Positions 12,269 to 24,900 of a stretch of 64,000 nt of DNA are shown piece after piece (position 1 is the stretch's first letter; each line of letters begins with the position of its first letter). The notes under the pieces were generated by a model. That model searched no databases and was not told the DNA's origin. It saw nothing but the letters and a program-made list of their open reading frames with translations. Origin of the DNA: Ecdyonurus torrentis. Its lineage: Eukaryota > Arthropoda > Insecta > Ephemeroptera > Heptageniidae. Where the stretch lies: positions 16,225,189 to 16,289,188 of the forward strand of contig OX439131.1 in assembly GCA_949318235.1 (NCBI GenBank). Direction: 5' to 3'. The position numbers and the translations under genes were made by a program.

Positions 12269-13908
12269 CGTGATTCAGTTACAAATGAGTTTAAGTTAAT
12301 AAGAATTCATCTCAATAGTAATTTTAGCTTTTAACAATTTTTACAGACAAACTTCGTCTTACTTTCTAATTTTATTATTACTTTACAATAGTGTTCATTA
12401 GTAAAAATTTCTAGGTAAAATTCAGGTAAGACATTCAAAGCTTACTTAAAATGTGAATGTTACACATTATTACTACCTTCTTTAAAAAAAATATCACCGT
12501 CTTATATTTATTTTGCACAATATTTTCTTATTTCTATTTTACATAATATAAAATTTATAGCTTAATATTTAATATTATATAACTACTATAATTTTTCATT
12601 ACTTTCCAAAGTAGCATGCATTTCCATAGGTATAAAATAGTTAAATATTATAATTTCAAGTAACTTGGAGTGAGTCACATTAATATTCATCTCCATTAGT
12701 AATTTATACAAGAACAGTATAAGTCTGAATAATAATACTTTTGATATGGATACTTTTTACTTTACGGTGATGAAATATTTTTTTAGAAAGTATAAATTAT
12801 TATATGCCTTAATTTATATTTCTTTTAATAAAGAATTCATTTTACATATTTCTATAAAATATTTTATCAATATATATTTATATGATTTGTACTAAATACA
12901 TTTTGTTTAACAAGTAGAGGTTCGGGTAAAACCAATTATCTTATATGTAAATAAAAGCCTTTATTTGCATATTAATAAAAATATATAATTAATTTATACC
13001 AACATTTGTGAGTATACTTTGGATTGATGTCATCGTTTCTCTTATACCTTTGTTGTTTTATATTGTTTTCATACCAATTCCTGATTCTTTACAACAAGAT
13101 ATTATTTCATGAAATATGTAAATTTAATCTATAATTTGATCAAACAAACAATCTCATTGTTTTCTTAATTTAAATTTAATAAAACGTACACTACACGGTG
13201 TTCATGAACTTAATAACTTAAGAAGATTCCGTAGCATTGAGAAGAAAGAGACTAAATTTTGAGTTGAGCTAAATATTATATTACCAGTCTGCGAAATACC
13301 TGCTATGTAGGTGTGTTTTGTGTGATCTGTGTTTCAGAATTTTGTAATTTCAAGAACAAATATTGTACATATAAAAATAAAATCTATTAAACAAAATTTA
13401 AGAGTTCTTATTAAACAGCAAACAATGAGAATGAAATATTAAAATAATTAACAAAAAAATTCAATAATTGAAAAGAGTATATTTATCAATATAAAATAAT
13501 TTATTTTTAATTAAAAAAGGTCATAAATAATTCATCACTTTAAAAATAAGCAGACAATTTTTTATCATAAAATATTAAAAATTCTCTATATTATTAAAAG
13601 GTAATGGAAACTTATAATTGATTTGATTTTGCAATATTTTCATTTTATTAGTATAAAATGCCATTGAAAAGTATTATTGCATTAAATCAATCTGTTATAC
13701 TGTATAAAGTATACAAGTAATATAATTTTCTTAAACGGAAATATATATTTTTAATTTTCAACTTGATTATACAATTTTCATTGTAATATAAATGAAGTGA
13801 AATTTTATATTATACTATACACAAGGGAAAATTTAATTTAAAATCTGTTTAAAAAACACAAAACAATAAGCTTGAAGAGTGGTTTTAATTATCAAATAAA
13901 TTAACCGA

Positions 13909-13913
<5 letters not shown>
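12269..13913. other. A+T-rich interval, no gene seen
   Basis: No coding, RNA or repeat family recognised. Confidence 0.55.

Positions 13914-13947
<34 letters not shown>
13914..13947. repeat. (TA)n microsatellite
   Basis: About 34 bp of TA. Confidence 0.95.
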
Positions 13948-13951
<4 letters not shown>

Positions 13952-14778
13952 GTATATCAATTGACCTATATTTGAAATGTTTGCACGAACAAGGAAAACT
14001 AAATTGATTCCTTTTACTGTATATACTGTACTTTAAATTTAAACATATTTTATAGTATTGGTTCTTATATGACATAAAATGTTTAACTTGATTATCAACT
14101 TCACTTGCATTTTTAAATATATATACATATATAATAAAAGTAAATAATTCTTATTCATGGCTTTTATTTTATTTGCATTTTCCAACTAAATTAAATTTTA
14201 TCTTAATATATGAATAATATATTATTCTCACATAAAAAGATATTATAATATTGTATTTTTTTTATGAACACGTGTACCTGTAAAATGTTATATCTTTGAA
14301 GAAGAAAACAAAATGACAATACTGATAAAAAAATAGGGTGTTTTTATTAAAGAAGATTTTTTTTTTTTTCAATGTTACTGGTTGGGAAAATATTTCTTTG
14401 ATATTTTGAAGGCTCAGCCAGATATAAGAACTATTGATTTGTTTTTGTTTGGTTTCATATTGCGTGTAATTTCAATAATGTAGGTATTATGTATATTGAT
14501 AAGAACATTTTTATTCGGAGTTCAAAGAATATTTCTCTCTTTTTCTCTCTATCTGTCTCTTGTAAAATCGCAGAGTGGAAAAATAAAGTAGGAAAAGAAA
14601 TAAGAATAAGAATTAAAAAAGAACCATGACTAACTTATACATTTACATAAAGGTCTAATAAAATTTATATCAATAATAGATGCAGTAATCTTATTTATAC
14701 TTATGTGTTGTGTACACAATAATATAATTGTAAAAAAAAATAATAATAATAATAATTATTATTTTTAATATTATTATT

Positions 14779-15022
14779 ATTGAAAGGATTTGGCTGTCGT
14801 GTTACACCGTGTTATATAAGAAGTAAACTGACATTGAAAAGGAATTCGGCTCGACCGTGACTCGAACCCGGATCTTTGGTTTTCGATCGGATCGGAAAAC
14901 GCAGTAGTATGGGAAACCAAAGATCCGGGTTCAAGTCGCGGTCGAGCCGAATTCCTTTTCAATGTCAGTTTACTGCTTATATATATATAACACGGTGTAA
15001 CACGAAATCTAAACCCTTTCAT
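14779..15022. mobile_element. Foldback element with tRNA-like B box
   Basis: A 244-bp inverted repeat with arms of about 100 bp. Termini read TTGAAAGGATTTGG and CTAAACCCTTTCATT. The arms contain GTGTTACACCGTG, GTAAACTGACATTG, AAAAGGAATTCGGCTCGACC and GATCTTTGGTTT. Each arm, read outward from the centre, has GGGTTCAAGTC or GGGTTCGAGTC. These resemble the RNA polymerase III B box (consensus GGTTCGANTCC) with an imperfect 5-bp T stem around it. No full cloverleaf can be drawn, so it is tRNA-derived at most. The right arm carries extra TA units. Confidence 0.8.
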
Positions 15023-15661
15023 TAAAACTCCCCGTGTAAAATAGGCGTTAAATTACATACTCTCATTATTATTATTATTATTTTTTTTTTTGCGATCATA
15101 AGTATCATAACAGTTTTATTAGAAATATTTCTTTTTTCTTTGAGTTCCTGTTCTTATAAAGCATTACAAATGTACACATGATTGTGGTAATATATTTTAC
15201 CATTCAAAAGCTGGCGCTAAATTTGCAATGGTAACCTTATGGTAAAATCACGCCCTGGATTTAAATGGTAGAGTATATTTTCAAAGCTATCATAATGATT
15301 GAAGTACTTTGGATGGGTTTAATAATTTTAAATTTTTGTTTTTAATATATTGTAACTATAGTGCTACCTCTAAGTAATAATAATGTTATTCATTTATAAA
15401 AAAGCATTTTCCCCGTCATTTTATATAAAATGTATATCCTATATTTAGTTGGTGTTAAGTGAGTGATAATATGGAGATTATATTATTACATTATAGATTT
15501 AAGTACAAATGATTCGTTTTATTTTCGTTCATTCCTGACGTCTAGTCTTTGGATCTTTACAGTGTGTAAGTAGCGTATAGTCAGATTTTTGTGATGGGTG
15601 GGGTTCAGCCTATATTGAGGGTGGTTAAAAGGTAGAACACCCCACTTAACCTATGCTTTTT
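15023..15661. other. Interval with no gene seen
   Basis: A short (ATT)n then T run at 15067-15090, otherwise unremarkable. GGGTGGTTAA...GAACACCCCAC at 15610-15650 gives a weak hairpin just before the G/C run. Confidence 0.5.
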
Positions 15662-15695
15662 CAGACCTGGGGGGGGGGGTCTGACCCCCCCCCCT
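15662..15695. repeat. G11/C11 hairpin run
   Basis: CAGACCT, then 11 G, then TCTGA, then 11 C. CAGACC and GGTCTG are also complementary, so both a G:C hairpin and G-quadruplex/i-motif structures are possible. Such runs are rare in this A+T-rich window. Confidence 0.85.
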
Positions 15696-15972
15696 CCTCA
15701 ACATATACCTCTCGTAGATATGTGCTATATAATAATATATCTCTCGTTGGTTAATAATAATTCTACAAAACAAAGTTGAAAAGATTAAATAACAAATAAT
15801 AATAATAAATAAAAAATGCTATAATCTAATTACAATAAAAGGATACATTTCATTAAAAAAATTGGTTTGTGTAAATAATGCTTATTTATTGTTTGATTTG
15901 TATTTTTTTTAACGTAAATAAAATTTATTTTGTAACTTTGAATGAAAACCTTTTGTACGTGGATGTGTAAAT

Positions 15973-15979
<7 letters not shown>

Positions 15980-16033
<54 letters not shown>
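15980..16033. repeat. (GA)n microsatellite
   Basis: About 54 bp of GA. Confidence 0.97.
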
Positions 16034-16036
<3 letters not shown>

Positions 16037-16140
16037 ATCAGACTCTTTGATAAATTAACATAATGTGAATTATTCGATACTATATAAATTAGCAATGAAT
16101 TTTGCTCGATAATTTTTTTTTCTTCAAATAAATACAAACA

Positions 16141-16192
16141 GTTATAGCTACATTATATAGCTATAACTAGTTTGCTAGCTATAACTAGTTCT
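16141..16192. repeat. Tandem palindromes (AACTAGTTATAGCT type)
   Basis: GTTATAGCTA...TATAGCTATAAC is an inverted repeat, and CTAGCTATAACTAG repeats straight after, giving several overlapping hairpins in about 50 bp. Confidence 0.7.
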
Positions 16193-16655
16193 AGCACCAT
16201 TAACACTAGAAACAAAAACAAAGTTGTTATACCTAATCACCATTCAAAAGTTCTCGAGAGAAGTCTTTATTCTTATTCTTTTTACCAAACTGCAAGAATG
16301 TTTGATTTTCTACCAATAATACTTACATAGTTTTTCTACCAGTAATATTTACATATAGTAGTAAATGATACGATTTTGATTATTTATTTATTTATTGTAT
16401 GCTTTGTTTAAAAAACTTGTAAAAAAAATATTTCCAAAGAGTATTATAGTGTTAAGAACTATTTTCACTAGAGCACTAAAATTGTTAATGAAAATGTGTT
16501 GGAGTTTATTAAATATGAAGATCTGAAAAAGAAATCTGGAGTTACTGAGCTGCTGTAAACTTTTATTGTTATTATTTTTTTTTAATTTTTTTTTTACGTT
16601 TAGTTTAAAATTAGAGAAATTTGACGAGACGCATGTAGTGTAACATATTATATTG

Positions 16656-16700
16656 ATGTGATGTTACTGTAAGCTACCAATGTCTAATAAAATAAATCAA
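16656..16700 (+). mobile_element. Short retroelement 3' tail fragment
   Basis: GATGTTACTGTAAGCTACCA then ATGTCTAATAAAATAAATCA. It matches 56752-56790 (GATGTTACTGTAAACTACAC, ATGTCTAATAAATATAAAT). The AATAAA and A-rich end suggest a 3' terminus; only about 45 bp is shared. Confidence 0.45.
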
Positions 16701-16879
16701 TAATAAAAATAAACAATAAATCAATAATGACACAAACAATACTAAATACGTATATAACAACATAGAAATAAGACATTACTTCGTCACAAATTTTCATTTC
16801 AATGATATATTATATTACATATCAATATTATATATAATAATAATATACTCTGCAATATACTTCTGAAACTTCCTTGCAG

Positions 16880-16881
<2 letters not shown>

Positions 16882-16959
<78 letters not shown>
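16882..16959. repeat. (TA)n microsatellite
   Basis: About 78 bp of pure TA. Confidence 0.98.
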
Positions 16960-16966
<7 letters not shown>

Positions 16967-19726
16967 TAAACTTGAAAAAAAAAAACTTTATTAACGCGTG
17001 AAAGATTTGGAAAGACAAAACAAAGCCTTGAAAAACAAAGGCTGTCTCTTATAGTCAAAAGAGTCCTTGTATTCCTTTTCTATAATATTGCACTCTCGAA
17101 TAATATAAAAGATTGTGATGAATTTGTTTCTTTAAATAAAAAAAGTCTAGAGTTATCTGCTTCATTACATGTTTTATAGTGTTTCTGATTTCTTTTTATG
17201 TAATAATGTGAAGTATAACTAGTCTAAATTATTAAATTTATTATTATATTATTATTTATTAAATTTATATTGTCTTATTATTCGTAATCTAAAGAATATG
17301 TTATTGTTAATTTTAAAATCTTTGGTGTTATATTTAATTTGCTAGATATATCTATTCCAGCAGCATGAAGCTAAAAAAAATTAATTAATTTAATATTTTT
17401 AGAAACAGTATTAAAAAGTAATAACATTAAAGAATAATTATAAAAAATATATAATATAAATGATAAATTTATTTCATCGATCTAAAAAAATAAATTATTA
17501 TACAATAATTTTAATATGAAAATAAATTAACATGATGCCATGATTAAAATTTAAATTAATTATTCATAGTTAGACCGTTGAAACGCTTTCAAGCGCTAAC
17601 AAAAAATTATGAAATAGTATACACAAAATGGATAAAAAATGACGTGTAACACGCTATATACTCACTTGTTGATAACAAGTTGTTTACTCTTGCGTACAAA
17701 ATAAGAAAAAAACTTTAAATTATATTCTTCTCTGTAAAGTTTAAAAAAATATACAGAAAATAAAAATAGCATCATTATTCATTTGCCGTTATTTCTTATT
17801 AAACTTTTTGTTATACAATTTTATATAGCAAAACAAGCTAAAAAGCACATTTCATTCATAATAAATTTGCGGTTTGTTTAGTATTTAAGGTAAAAAATAA
17901 ATAATAATATGACATTTAATAAAAACGCGCAGCAAAAGTGAAAATTTGAAATTCATTAAGAACAAAAAATATATATTATAGACTCCCAATCCTTAATCCA
18001 TCTGTAACTTGTTACAATAATTTATACTCAGTATGTATAGATGTTTTTTCATATACATTGTAATCGAGAAGTTTCTTCATTTTAATTAATTAGAGTTTGT
18101 AAAAAATATCTGATGAATATACATGATCGACTATAATGATTTAATACGCTAACATATTCAAGTATATTAATACATTAATTATTATACCAATAGCAAACTA
18201 ATGATCATGCTAATAACTTCCTTGTATGATGTGTGTATGTTCTCAAAACTTTTGATGAAGTCAGCTTGATGATTATTGAGTGTATATGTTACACTTAATA
18301 GAGTTATTGAAGCGATCAAAATTTGATATAAACTGAATTAACGTAAACAGTATTAACATCTCATTCTAGCAACTCTATGTTAATAAAGTGCAACTAATGT
18401 ACTTTTAACAGTACATAATATACTGTTAAATTATTTGTTAAATAAAATAATTGATTATTTTATATAATAAAATTGTGAAGAAAGGACTATTTAAACAATA
18501 AGCTTAGTGTTTTTTGCCGTCAAAATGTACATTTTAAGTGGAAAATTGTGTCTATAGATATAATATAAGGATATAGTAGGTGGCTTTTAGGTGGAACATA
18601 CTGTAAACAAAAAGTGGACAAATTACGTTAGAAACGTGAGGTGACTATCCGGCATAATTTGTTTCCAGTAACAGATTATACATGCGTTCATTACTATCGT
18701 TAATTATAGTATAAGATTATAATATTAATATGGAAAACTGACTATATAATATATGCAGTAGCTTTCCTTTCCAAAATCAAATTGCTTTCATTTAATTTTT
18801 ACAATGAATTGATAAAAACAAAATTTCAAGTTTTTTTGAGCTTATTTTATTACTTGATTAACATATCATTAAAACTTAAACTCTTACATTATAATGAAAG
18901 TAAAAATTCAAAAAGAAGAGGAAAGGTGAAAAGAAAAAAAAAGGGGGGAGGGGGGAATCCATTGGTCTAACAAAAGCAGTTCTCAGTTACACAGTAACTA
19001 TACAAGAAGAGTTGCCATGTCAATATACTGTTACTGTATGTATATATATATACATACATAAATTATACATACAGACTAAATGAAAAACATGTTTCCACGT
19101 TGAAAGAAAAATACAGATTTTATTTATTAATAAAAGTTAACGTTTAACTAAGTGCAGAAAATGATAAACATAATGTAGTAATCTAACGTTATAGCTATAT
19201 TGATCGACCTTTAAAAATATAGTATTTAACAAACACAAAAATTTATTAATTAAGTCTTCTTTTATCAGAAACAGTAAGTTGGTTCGTTATAGATTTGTCC
19301 GTGTATTGTACCAACATGGTACATATACTTTTGTTTGATAATTTTAAAACAATCTAGTTTAATTTTGCAATTACATATAAATGCATTCTCTTCAATTAAA
19401 ATGTGATTTTATTCATTAATTATATGTTAAAATCTTTTATATAATATAACTAAGCTATAAAGAGTAATTTGTTAATTAAAACAACATTACAATCTTTACT
19501 GTGGCAGCTTGGATGTATTATTATAACATATCAATGATATTAAACATCAAACGTAGTGAAGTAACATGTGCACTTATTTGTTTTCATATAATATAACATT
19601 TAATTAAATATAAATTTATTTAAGGTCATTTTATTAATTACAAATGATAATTATAGTAACTTTAGAACAAACATTAACTTTATTAGTTCTTTCTCTCTTG
19701 ACTATCTCGTTAAAATGAGAACTAGT
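16960..19726. other. A+T-rich interval, no gene seen
   Basis: No gene or element recognised. Two adjacent G runs (G6 A G6) sit at 18943-18955 after an A-rich purine stretch. Confidence 0.55.
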
Positions 19727-19845
19727 ATATCGTCGCTGTGGCGGCTAAAGTGCCGATCTGCAAAATCAACAAGGCTCATTATCAATAGAAAAATTACCTT
19801 TGTTGATTTTGCAGATCGGCACTTTAGCCGCCACAGCGACGATAT
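19727..19845. mobile_element. 119-bp foldback with perfect 46-bp arms
   Basis: 19727-19772 is the exact reverse complement of 19800-19845, around a 27-nt loop. Arms include CGTCGCTGTGGCGGC and GTGCCGATCTGC and are much richer in G+C than the flanks. No target duplication is clear. It is either a very short foldback MITE or a recent inverted duplication. Confidence 0.85.
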
Positions 19846-19934
19846 TGCACTTCATCCTCTATAAGCTGAACACACCTATATGAAGTAACAAAGATCCACA
19901 TTGCAGTGTGAAATACTATACAATAATATAGCTA

Positions 19935-19972
19935 CTATGTATGTATGTATGTATGTGTACATATATAGACAG

Positions 19973-20014
<42 letters not shown>

Positions 20015-20023
20015 TATATATAT
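19935..20023. repeat. Compound (ATGT)n/(TA)n/(CA)n microsatellite
   Basis: About five ATGT units, then TA from 19972, about seven CA units near 20000-20013, and TA again. This is one of only two visible CA/GT tracts. Confidence 0.92.
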
Positions 20024-20043
20024 AATTTGAAAATTGCTATGTA

Positions 20044-20073
20044 TATAGTTGTATATATGTATATACAACTATA
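20044..20073. repeat. 30-bp palindrome
   Basis: TATAGTTGTATATA (20044-20057) pairs perfectly with 20060-20073 around a 2-nt loop, just downstream of the compound microsatellite. Confidence 0.85.
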
Positions 20074-21420
20074 GTTGTTCAAGAAAAAGTATGTCTCTCT
20101 TTTATATCCATTACCTAAAATTTCCGTGCCTCGGTGCAATAATTTTCTAAAAAACTACAACAACAAAACGGAAAACTGGGCTCTGCAATACGCAAGAATA
20201 CACAATTAGGGATCGCTCTCCTTTTCCCACGCCAGATGTAATGGAGTATAGAGCACTAACAGTAAGCTCGCAGTATTTCAAGGTAGCATACATCTTACAT
20301 TCTAAATTTTAACATTATCATTTTTGGACGATTTTAAAATAAAAAATATCAATTATTTCAAGTTTTAACTTTGTAAAATTTTATTTTAAGTTTTATTGTT
20401 TATTTTCTTGTAATATGTAATTCAATAAATAAATAAAAAGTTCTTGTTTCATGCGTTTCTGTTTCTACCAAGTTTCTAATTTCTAAAGTAGCTTTTTTTT
20501 TCGCGTAACGCAAGTTTGAGAACGCTGATTGTTCCTATGTTTATATTGATTTACTATAGGCTAGTTGTTTCAGTAATTCAAAGAACTTATAAGTAACAAT
20601 AATTTATTATTCATTTTTTCATGTACTACTGTACAATGTTAAACGTTACTAAAATATGGCAACAAGCAGCTAAAATAAAAATAATAACTCTCTAGTACAT
20701 CTCATGCATAATAATAATGAAAAACTTTACAGTTTCGATTTCAAGGGTTAAAAATGAGGAACTACGGTGATTGGATTGACAGTTGTAAGCAAATCGTGTC
20801 ATTGTGTAAAATATTGTGTTACAAATTTTTGAGTTTTTACTTCCACAAGGCTTCTTTTTTCTTTTTTCCTTATTATATCTAATAGTTATTACTGTTATTA
20901 GTGTTATTAGTCCTGAAATGTTTACTATGTGTATTTGCTGCCACTGGCTTTCTGAAAAAACAAAAAGTTGGGTATCAATACTAAAAACTCAGCGATAATA
21001 GCCATGCAATAAAGACCCTTAATACGCAAGTGTTACCAGAAAATGATATTGTTCAATTTCAAGAAATACATATATGGCAAGTTTATTAAAAAACTAAATT
21101 CATGTAAGTTATTTCTTATAATCACTTTAAATTTGTTACGTTATAAAAATGGAAACAAAAGTCAATAGAGAAAATCAATATAAATAAATGTATCAGTTAA
21201 GTGATCAGTTGAAGTGATGTATTTGAGTGCCTTATTAAAGAAAGACTATATTTTTCAACAGCTTTCAGTATTTTTTTTTAATAAATATAACAAATCTAGG
21301 CTTCATTCAGTCAAAGAAATTTGACAAGAAAATACAATAAAGTAAAGAAGTATTTATTTTTATGATTCTTTGAAGTTCCAATTAATGGTTTCAACCCGGA
21401 AAATATTATCAAACGGTATC

Positions 21421-21459
<39 letters not shown>

Positions 21460-21602
21460 TAAAAAAGCGAGAGAAATTTTTATATTAACTTCTATAGCTG
21501 GTTTTCTTCTGAGAAATAAGTAACTTTTTTTTCTCTTTTCATTTTTTACCATTAATGTATACTTGTCATTAAAAAAAAGTGAAAAAAAGGATTATACACT
21601 TA
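20074..21602. other. Interval with no gene seen
   Basis: Includes a 31-base A run at 21427-21457. The body upstream of that run shows no retroelement motif. Confidence 0.55.
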
Positions 21603-21922
21603 TAGTTCGTTCTGTATAAACTACACACAAATATTGAGGCACCTTCGATATTTTTCCTTTTTTAATAACATCTCATCATGCCATCATTACCTGTTTACTA
21701 TACGTTTATAATAATGTATTGCTGATTATTGTTATTTCTTCGTTTAGAACTTTAGACCTGATAAGAGTGAACGAAACTTTACAACAAAAAAAAAATCTCT
21801 GCTCAACATGTGACTCACTTTTATTGGCTTAAAAAACAAGATCAACCAATGAATGTGTCTATTTTTTGGGGGGCAGCCAATCATTGATAAGCAGCCACAC
21901 TATTCTTTAAAAAACAAACTTA
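21603..21922 (+). mobile_element. MITE family A, copy 2 (diverged)
   Basis: Starts TAGTTCGTTCTGTATAAAC and ends near AAACTTATATAA. It keeps ACACACAAATATTGAG, CCTGTTTACTATACG, GACTCACTTTTATTGGCTT and CAACCAATGAATGTGTC in the same order as copy 1. Several indels, and the right terminus has lost the GAACGAGC motif, so it is older than copies 1 and 3. Confidence 0.78.
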
Positions 21923-24900
21923 TATAAACTAGTGTGAATTTATTCTTTCCTATTCCTGTAACTTTACCACTGGAAACTTCCGGTTACCTGTTCAACTCAA
22001 TTAAGACCCTATCTTTTAAAATTTTTAGCTATGAGGGCATCTTAAATAAATACTGCTATACAGCCAGAGAGTAGAGAGATCCCAAGCTCACTTTAAGTTT
22101 CCGTTTTTAATTTCTTCCTTATGTATAAGAGTGTAAAGAGTTAAAATTATAAAAATGTTTTGAGAACAAGTGCAATAGGTAAAAAAAAAAAAAAAATGAA
22201 GAGGACGAATTTTGTAAAGAGGTAAAGGATACGAAATTAGGGGGAGTGTGTATTTTTACATGTCACCTGAGATGGGCCTACATGGATATTATTACATGTC
22301 GTTTCTAAAATTGTGAGAATGCATTTTTAAATAAATATAATTTTTAAATTAATTTTTTATTTATTATATTATAATATAATATTTAAAATAATTAAATCTT
22401 CCATAAGACTTTGCTTCACTTTTATATAAAAATCTCAATTATTCAAAACTCTTATTTTACAGTTTTTTTGGGAAAAAAAAAATCTTGTAAGAATTTTAAA
22501 GCAGAAAAGATAGTTGGTTATATACTGAGTAGACTTTAAAGTGTATTTTTTTACCTTCTATAATAGAGTTGCAAGCGAAGATATAAAGGAATAAACTTTA
22601 AATAACTTTATACAATTTTCAAAGTTTTTATAATAATATAAAAATATTTGCCGCAAGAAATGTAGGCACATTCTCACAGTCAGTACAAGATAACTTATGT
22701 TTAATATTTTTAAATATTAAAATACGTAGTAGAGAAAAAGAATCTACATTTCTCCTGTAAACTATAAACTATTTTTCAAAGAAAAAATTTTTGAACGAAA
22801 AAACTATACAATTTTCTTATTACGTTCTTTTTACTTAAAGCACGTTTCATTTGTATTTCAAAATAAATAAATATAATTTATAACTGTATTTTTTACTATT
22901 TCCTTTATTTCTACTTAGGAATTTTTTTAGGAGTTTTTTTTTTTTTTTTTTTTTTTTTTGCTTCTAAGAGTTCGATTAAAAAAATATATTAATTTTATTT
23001 CGAAATTTTGTTTTCTTTTCTTCATGTGTTGTAGGTATAAAAATATGAAATATTAATTCTACTAAACTCTATCTTTGGAAAAAAAGTTTCAAGAATCCCA
23101 AGGCTTTTTTTTTTATTGAGGACATGGAATATGGAGCCTTATTGAATGTGGTGTGAAATGGGGTAACTTTAGCATAATCAGATTAATCAGGGCACGACAT
23201 TGGCAACGGTTATTGAGTTGTTCGTTAGCAAAAGGGTCATTGTAAGTTTAACTTGGTAGGGTTTAAAATATTAAATTGATGTTTTTATATTCTTATTTTC
23301 TCGTTTCAGAATCTTTAAAACACGTTAAATCACACATCATCATGTATATTAAAAACATAACTCTTCGTAAACGTGTATACTGTATCTATATGCGTTATAT
23401 CCAGAGATAATGCTGGTATTTTAAGGATAGATTTTATTGCTCCATAAATATAATAATAAATAGGAACACCTCCGTCATAAAATTGCTTAGCATCTACCTG
23501 TGTAAATTAAATGAAAAAATAAAAAAAGCTGAAAACACACTTGTGCGTAAAAATGAATTTTTTTTGTTGTTTTTTTTTTTATAAAATTTGCAATCTAAAT
23601 ATCTCTCGACTGTGAAATTTATCGCAGTGCGGAATGTGTCAGTGTTGGTTTCACGTATTAGCAGCTGCGATGGTACCTTGTTCTATGTAATATGTTACGT
23701 ATAAATCGATCCAAAAAATAATTCAGTCAAGTGTGCTCCCGATTTGAAACTGTGGATTTTAAAGAAACTGGTATCTACAAGTATTTAAAAAAGTGCAATT
23801 TATAAAAAAAAATTGAATTTAAGTATGCTTTAAATGAAAAAGGGGGGCTTGTTTTACGCATTTATTTAAGATTTAAAAAACATATAAAACTCAAACTTCG
23901 TATACTGGTAATCTTTAACGAAGAACCTAAAAACTTTGTTAACTTGATACATATATTTAGAATAGTTTAGACGAGCTTTCTCATTAACTTTTTTTTTCAA
24001 TTAAATAATCATATGTAAAAAAAATCAATTTCTTTTTATTTCTTACCTTATTAGAATGTCCATGCAGACTGCAGACTTATCTACTTTATCTTACGTCAGT
24101 TATATTTCACTCCCATTTTTTGTTTATTTCTTTGTAATTAAATTAGAATAATTAATTATCAAATCCCACTTAGTATTATTTTATAAGAGATTAATTGCAT
24201 ACACTAGAAGATAATTAAAATTTTAGAAAACAAATTATTTAAAGATTTCTGTAGTTTTTGAAACGTTAGCACAATTCGACTCCCAGTATGGAGAACATTC
24301 AACCACTTCAAGCAACCGATCCCAACTAACTTACGATTTGCTTTGCCTAGTTGATCACGGTATCAACTGACCTTTCACTTTACCATACTATATTTTTAAA
24401 TAACATAGTCTGAATGACGATAACAAAGAGGTTTACAGTATTTCCCTTGAGTTTACGTATCAATTGTATATATGAGCACGAAATTCAAAGGTAATCCAAA
24501 GTGAAAAAAGTTTACTATATATTTTTTTTTCATTTTTCTTTCTTAATATTATTTTTAATATAAAAATGCAAAAACAATGGTCACTGATATACTGTACTAA
24601 CAAAAACTACTTTTAAATAATGTATGTCATTTTTTTTATATATATAAAAAAGCATATCTACAACATTTAATACATTCCTCTAATACATCCTTTTTCACAA
24701 AAAAAAAAAAAAAAAAAAAAAAAAGTCTTAAAAATAATTTGTTATTATTTTGAAGTCTTATTAACATTGGCAGTTCATAAATGTAAAAATAAATAAGATA
24801 TTACATTATCATAATTTTTATTTTTGCCATTTGTGTATGTAACTATTCAATAAAACACCCTCTACTTTCGTTTTAATAAAATGTACAATAAAATTAATTA

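Noticed and set aside
14850..14950. A tRNA gene
   Set aside because: Only the B-box region fits; acceptor stem, D arm and anticodon arm cannot be built.
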